Positions 5,612 to 5,915 of a stretch of 5,915 nt of DNA are shown here, in pieces. The translations under genes were made by a program, and so were the position numbers. The notes under the pieces were generated by a model, which was not told the origin of the DNA, did no database searches, and saw only the letters and a program-made list of their open reading frames with translations. Position 1 is the first letter of the stretch. Every line of letters starts with the position of its first letter. Origin of the DNA: Pseudomonadota bacterium (lineage in GTDB: Bacteria > Desulfobacterota > BSN033 > G020346125); assembly GCA_030673585.1 (NCBI GenBank), contig DAOVIU010000093.1, positions 1-5,915 on the forward strand, given 5' to 3'.

Positions 5612-5915
5612 TTATTTATCGTCCAACCCGTACTTTTCCCTCAGAGCCTCGTCGTACGGCGCCTGTCTTGCCGGACAGTCCTCCCTCCGGCACAACTGAC
5701 AGCTGAAAAACGTCACCTCCGTTGGAAAGAATATGCCGGATATGGACTTTCTCGGGATCATCAGCATGTTTTCGGTCAATGTGACCCCGATCAGCTCCTT
5801 CACACTGCCGAACAAGGAGAAGAGGGGTTTCTGCTCCGTAATTGGCCCATCTTCCAGGGATCCGGGGTTCATCCTGGATAGCTGTCCTAACCCGTAGTGT
5901 TTTTTCAAATGCTCC
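5612..5915 (-). CDS. B12-dependent methionine synthase activation domain-like protein, C-terminal part only
   Basis: The gene enters from the right edge and stops at 5612-5614, so about 100 C-terminal residues are visible; the frame is open through 5915 and the true start is outside. Seen: SRMNPGSLEDGP, recalling the RxxPGY-type AdoMet-binding loop of the MetH reactivation domain, then PLFSLFGSVKELIGVTLTENMLMIPRKS, a match to the usual domain end, and a tail with C-x2-C-x4-C (CQLCRREDC) followed by PARQAPYDEALREKYGL. Stand-alone proteins of about 220 residues with this domain and a Cys-rich APYD tail occur near corrinoid methyltransferase and acetyl-CoA pathway genes. In MetH the domain binds AdoMet for reductive methylation of cobalamin; whether the stand-alone form does this is not shown. 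The three cysteines could bind a metal or iron-sulfur cluster (inference). It converges on the thymidylate synthase homologue with a 32-bp gap that shows no terminator hairpin. Confidence 0.8.
   Translation of the reverse strand, partial: EHLKKHYGLGQLSRMNPGSLEDGPITEQKPLFSLFGSVKELIGVTLTENMLMIPRKSISGIFFPTEVTFFSCQLCRREDCPARQAPYDEALREKYGLDDK

Overview
The window looks like a bacterial chromosome segment from an anaerobe with folate- and corrinoid-based one-carbon metabolism. Base composition is roughly balanced. Several starts carry strong Shine-Dalgarno sequences such as AAGGAGGT and AAGGAGG. Three of the six genes belong to families typical of the Wood-Ljungdahl (reductive acetyl-CoA) pathway and corrinoid methyl transfer: formate--tetrahydrofolate ligase (fhs), a RACo-like reductive activator of corrinoid proteins, and the C-terminal part of a protein resembling the activation domain of B12-dependent methionine synthase. 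The sequence does not fix a species or phylum; acetogens, sulfate reducers and related subsurface anaerobes would all fit.

Layout. Positions 1-1138 (minus) hold the first 379 residues of the RACo-like protein, which runs off the left edge. An 82-bp gap separates it from fhs (1221-2954, minus), which lies upstream of it in the direction of transcription, so the two may be co-transcribed. A divergent intergenic region (2955 to about 3385) holds candidate promoters for both directions. Rightward there are three co-directional genes: an unrecognised 188-residue protein (3386-3952; an alternative start at 3248 would add 46 residues), a 261-residue HEAT-repeat protein (4015-4800) and a 224-residue thymidylate synthase-family protein (4905-5579). 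Converging on these from the right edge is the 3' end of the methionine-synthase-activation-like gene (5612-5915, minus).

How the genes may work together. Fhs charges formate onto tetrahydrofolate. Thymidylate synthase family members usually consume methylene-tetrahydrofolate, a downstream form in the same folate pool. The RACo-like protein would reductively repair inactive Co(II) corrinoid proteins that carry the methyl group further. The methionine-synthase-activation-like protein fits the same corrinoid theme. The roles of the HEAT-repeat and unknown proteins are not evident.

Points worth a second look: a nested inverted-repeat structure in the leader of the thymidylate synthase gene; a 12-bp direct repeat shared by the leaders of that gene and the HEAT gene; a thymidylate synthase that keeps the catalytic residues at exact E. 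coli spacing but not the paired phosphate-binding arginines; and the unassigned protein in this neighbourhood. I did not find a clearly new biological system. No CRISPR, rRNA, tRNA or insertion sequence was seen.
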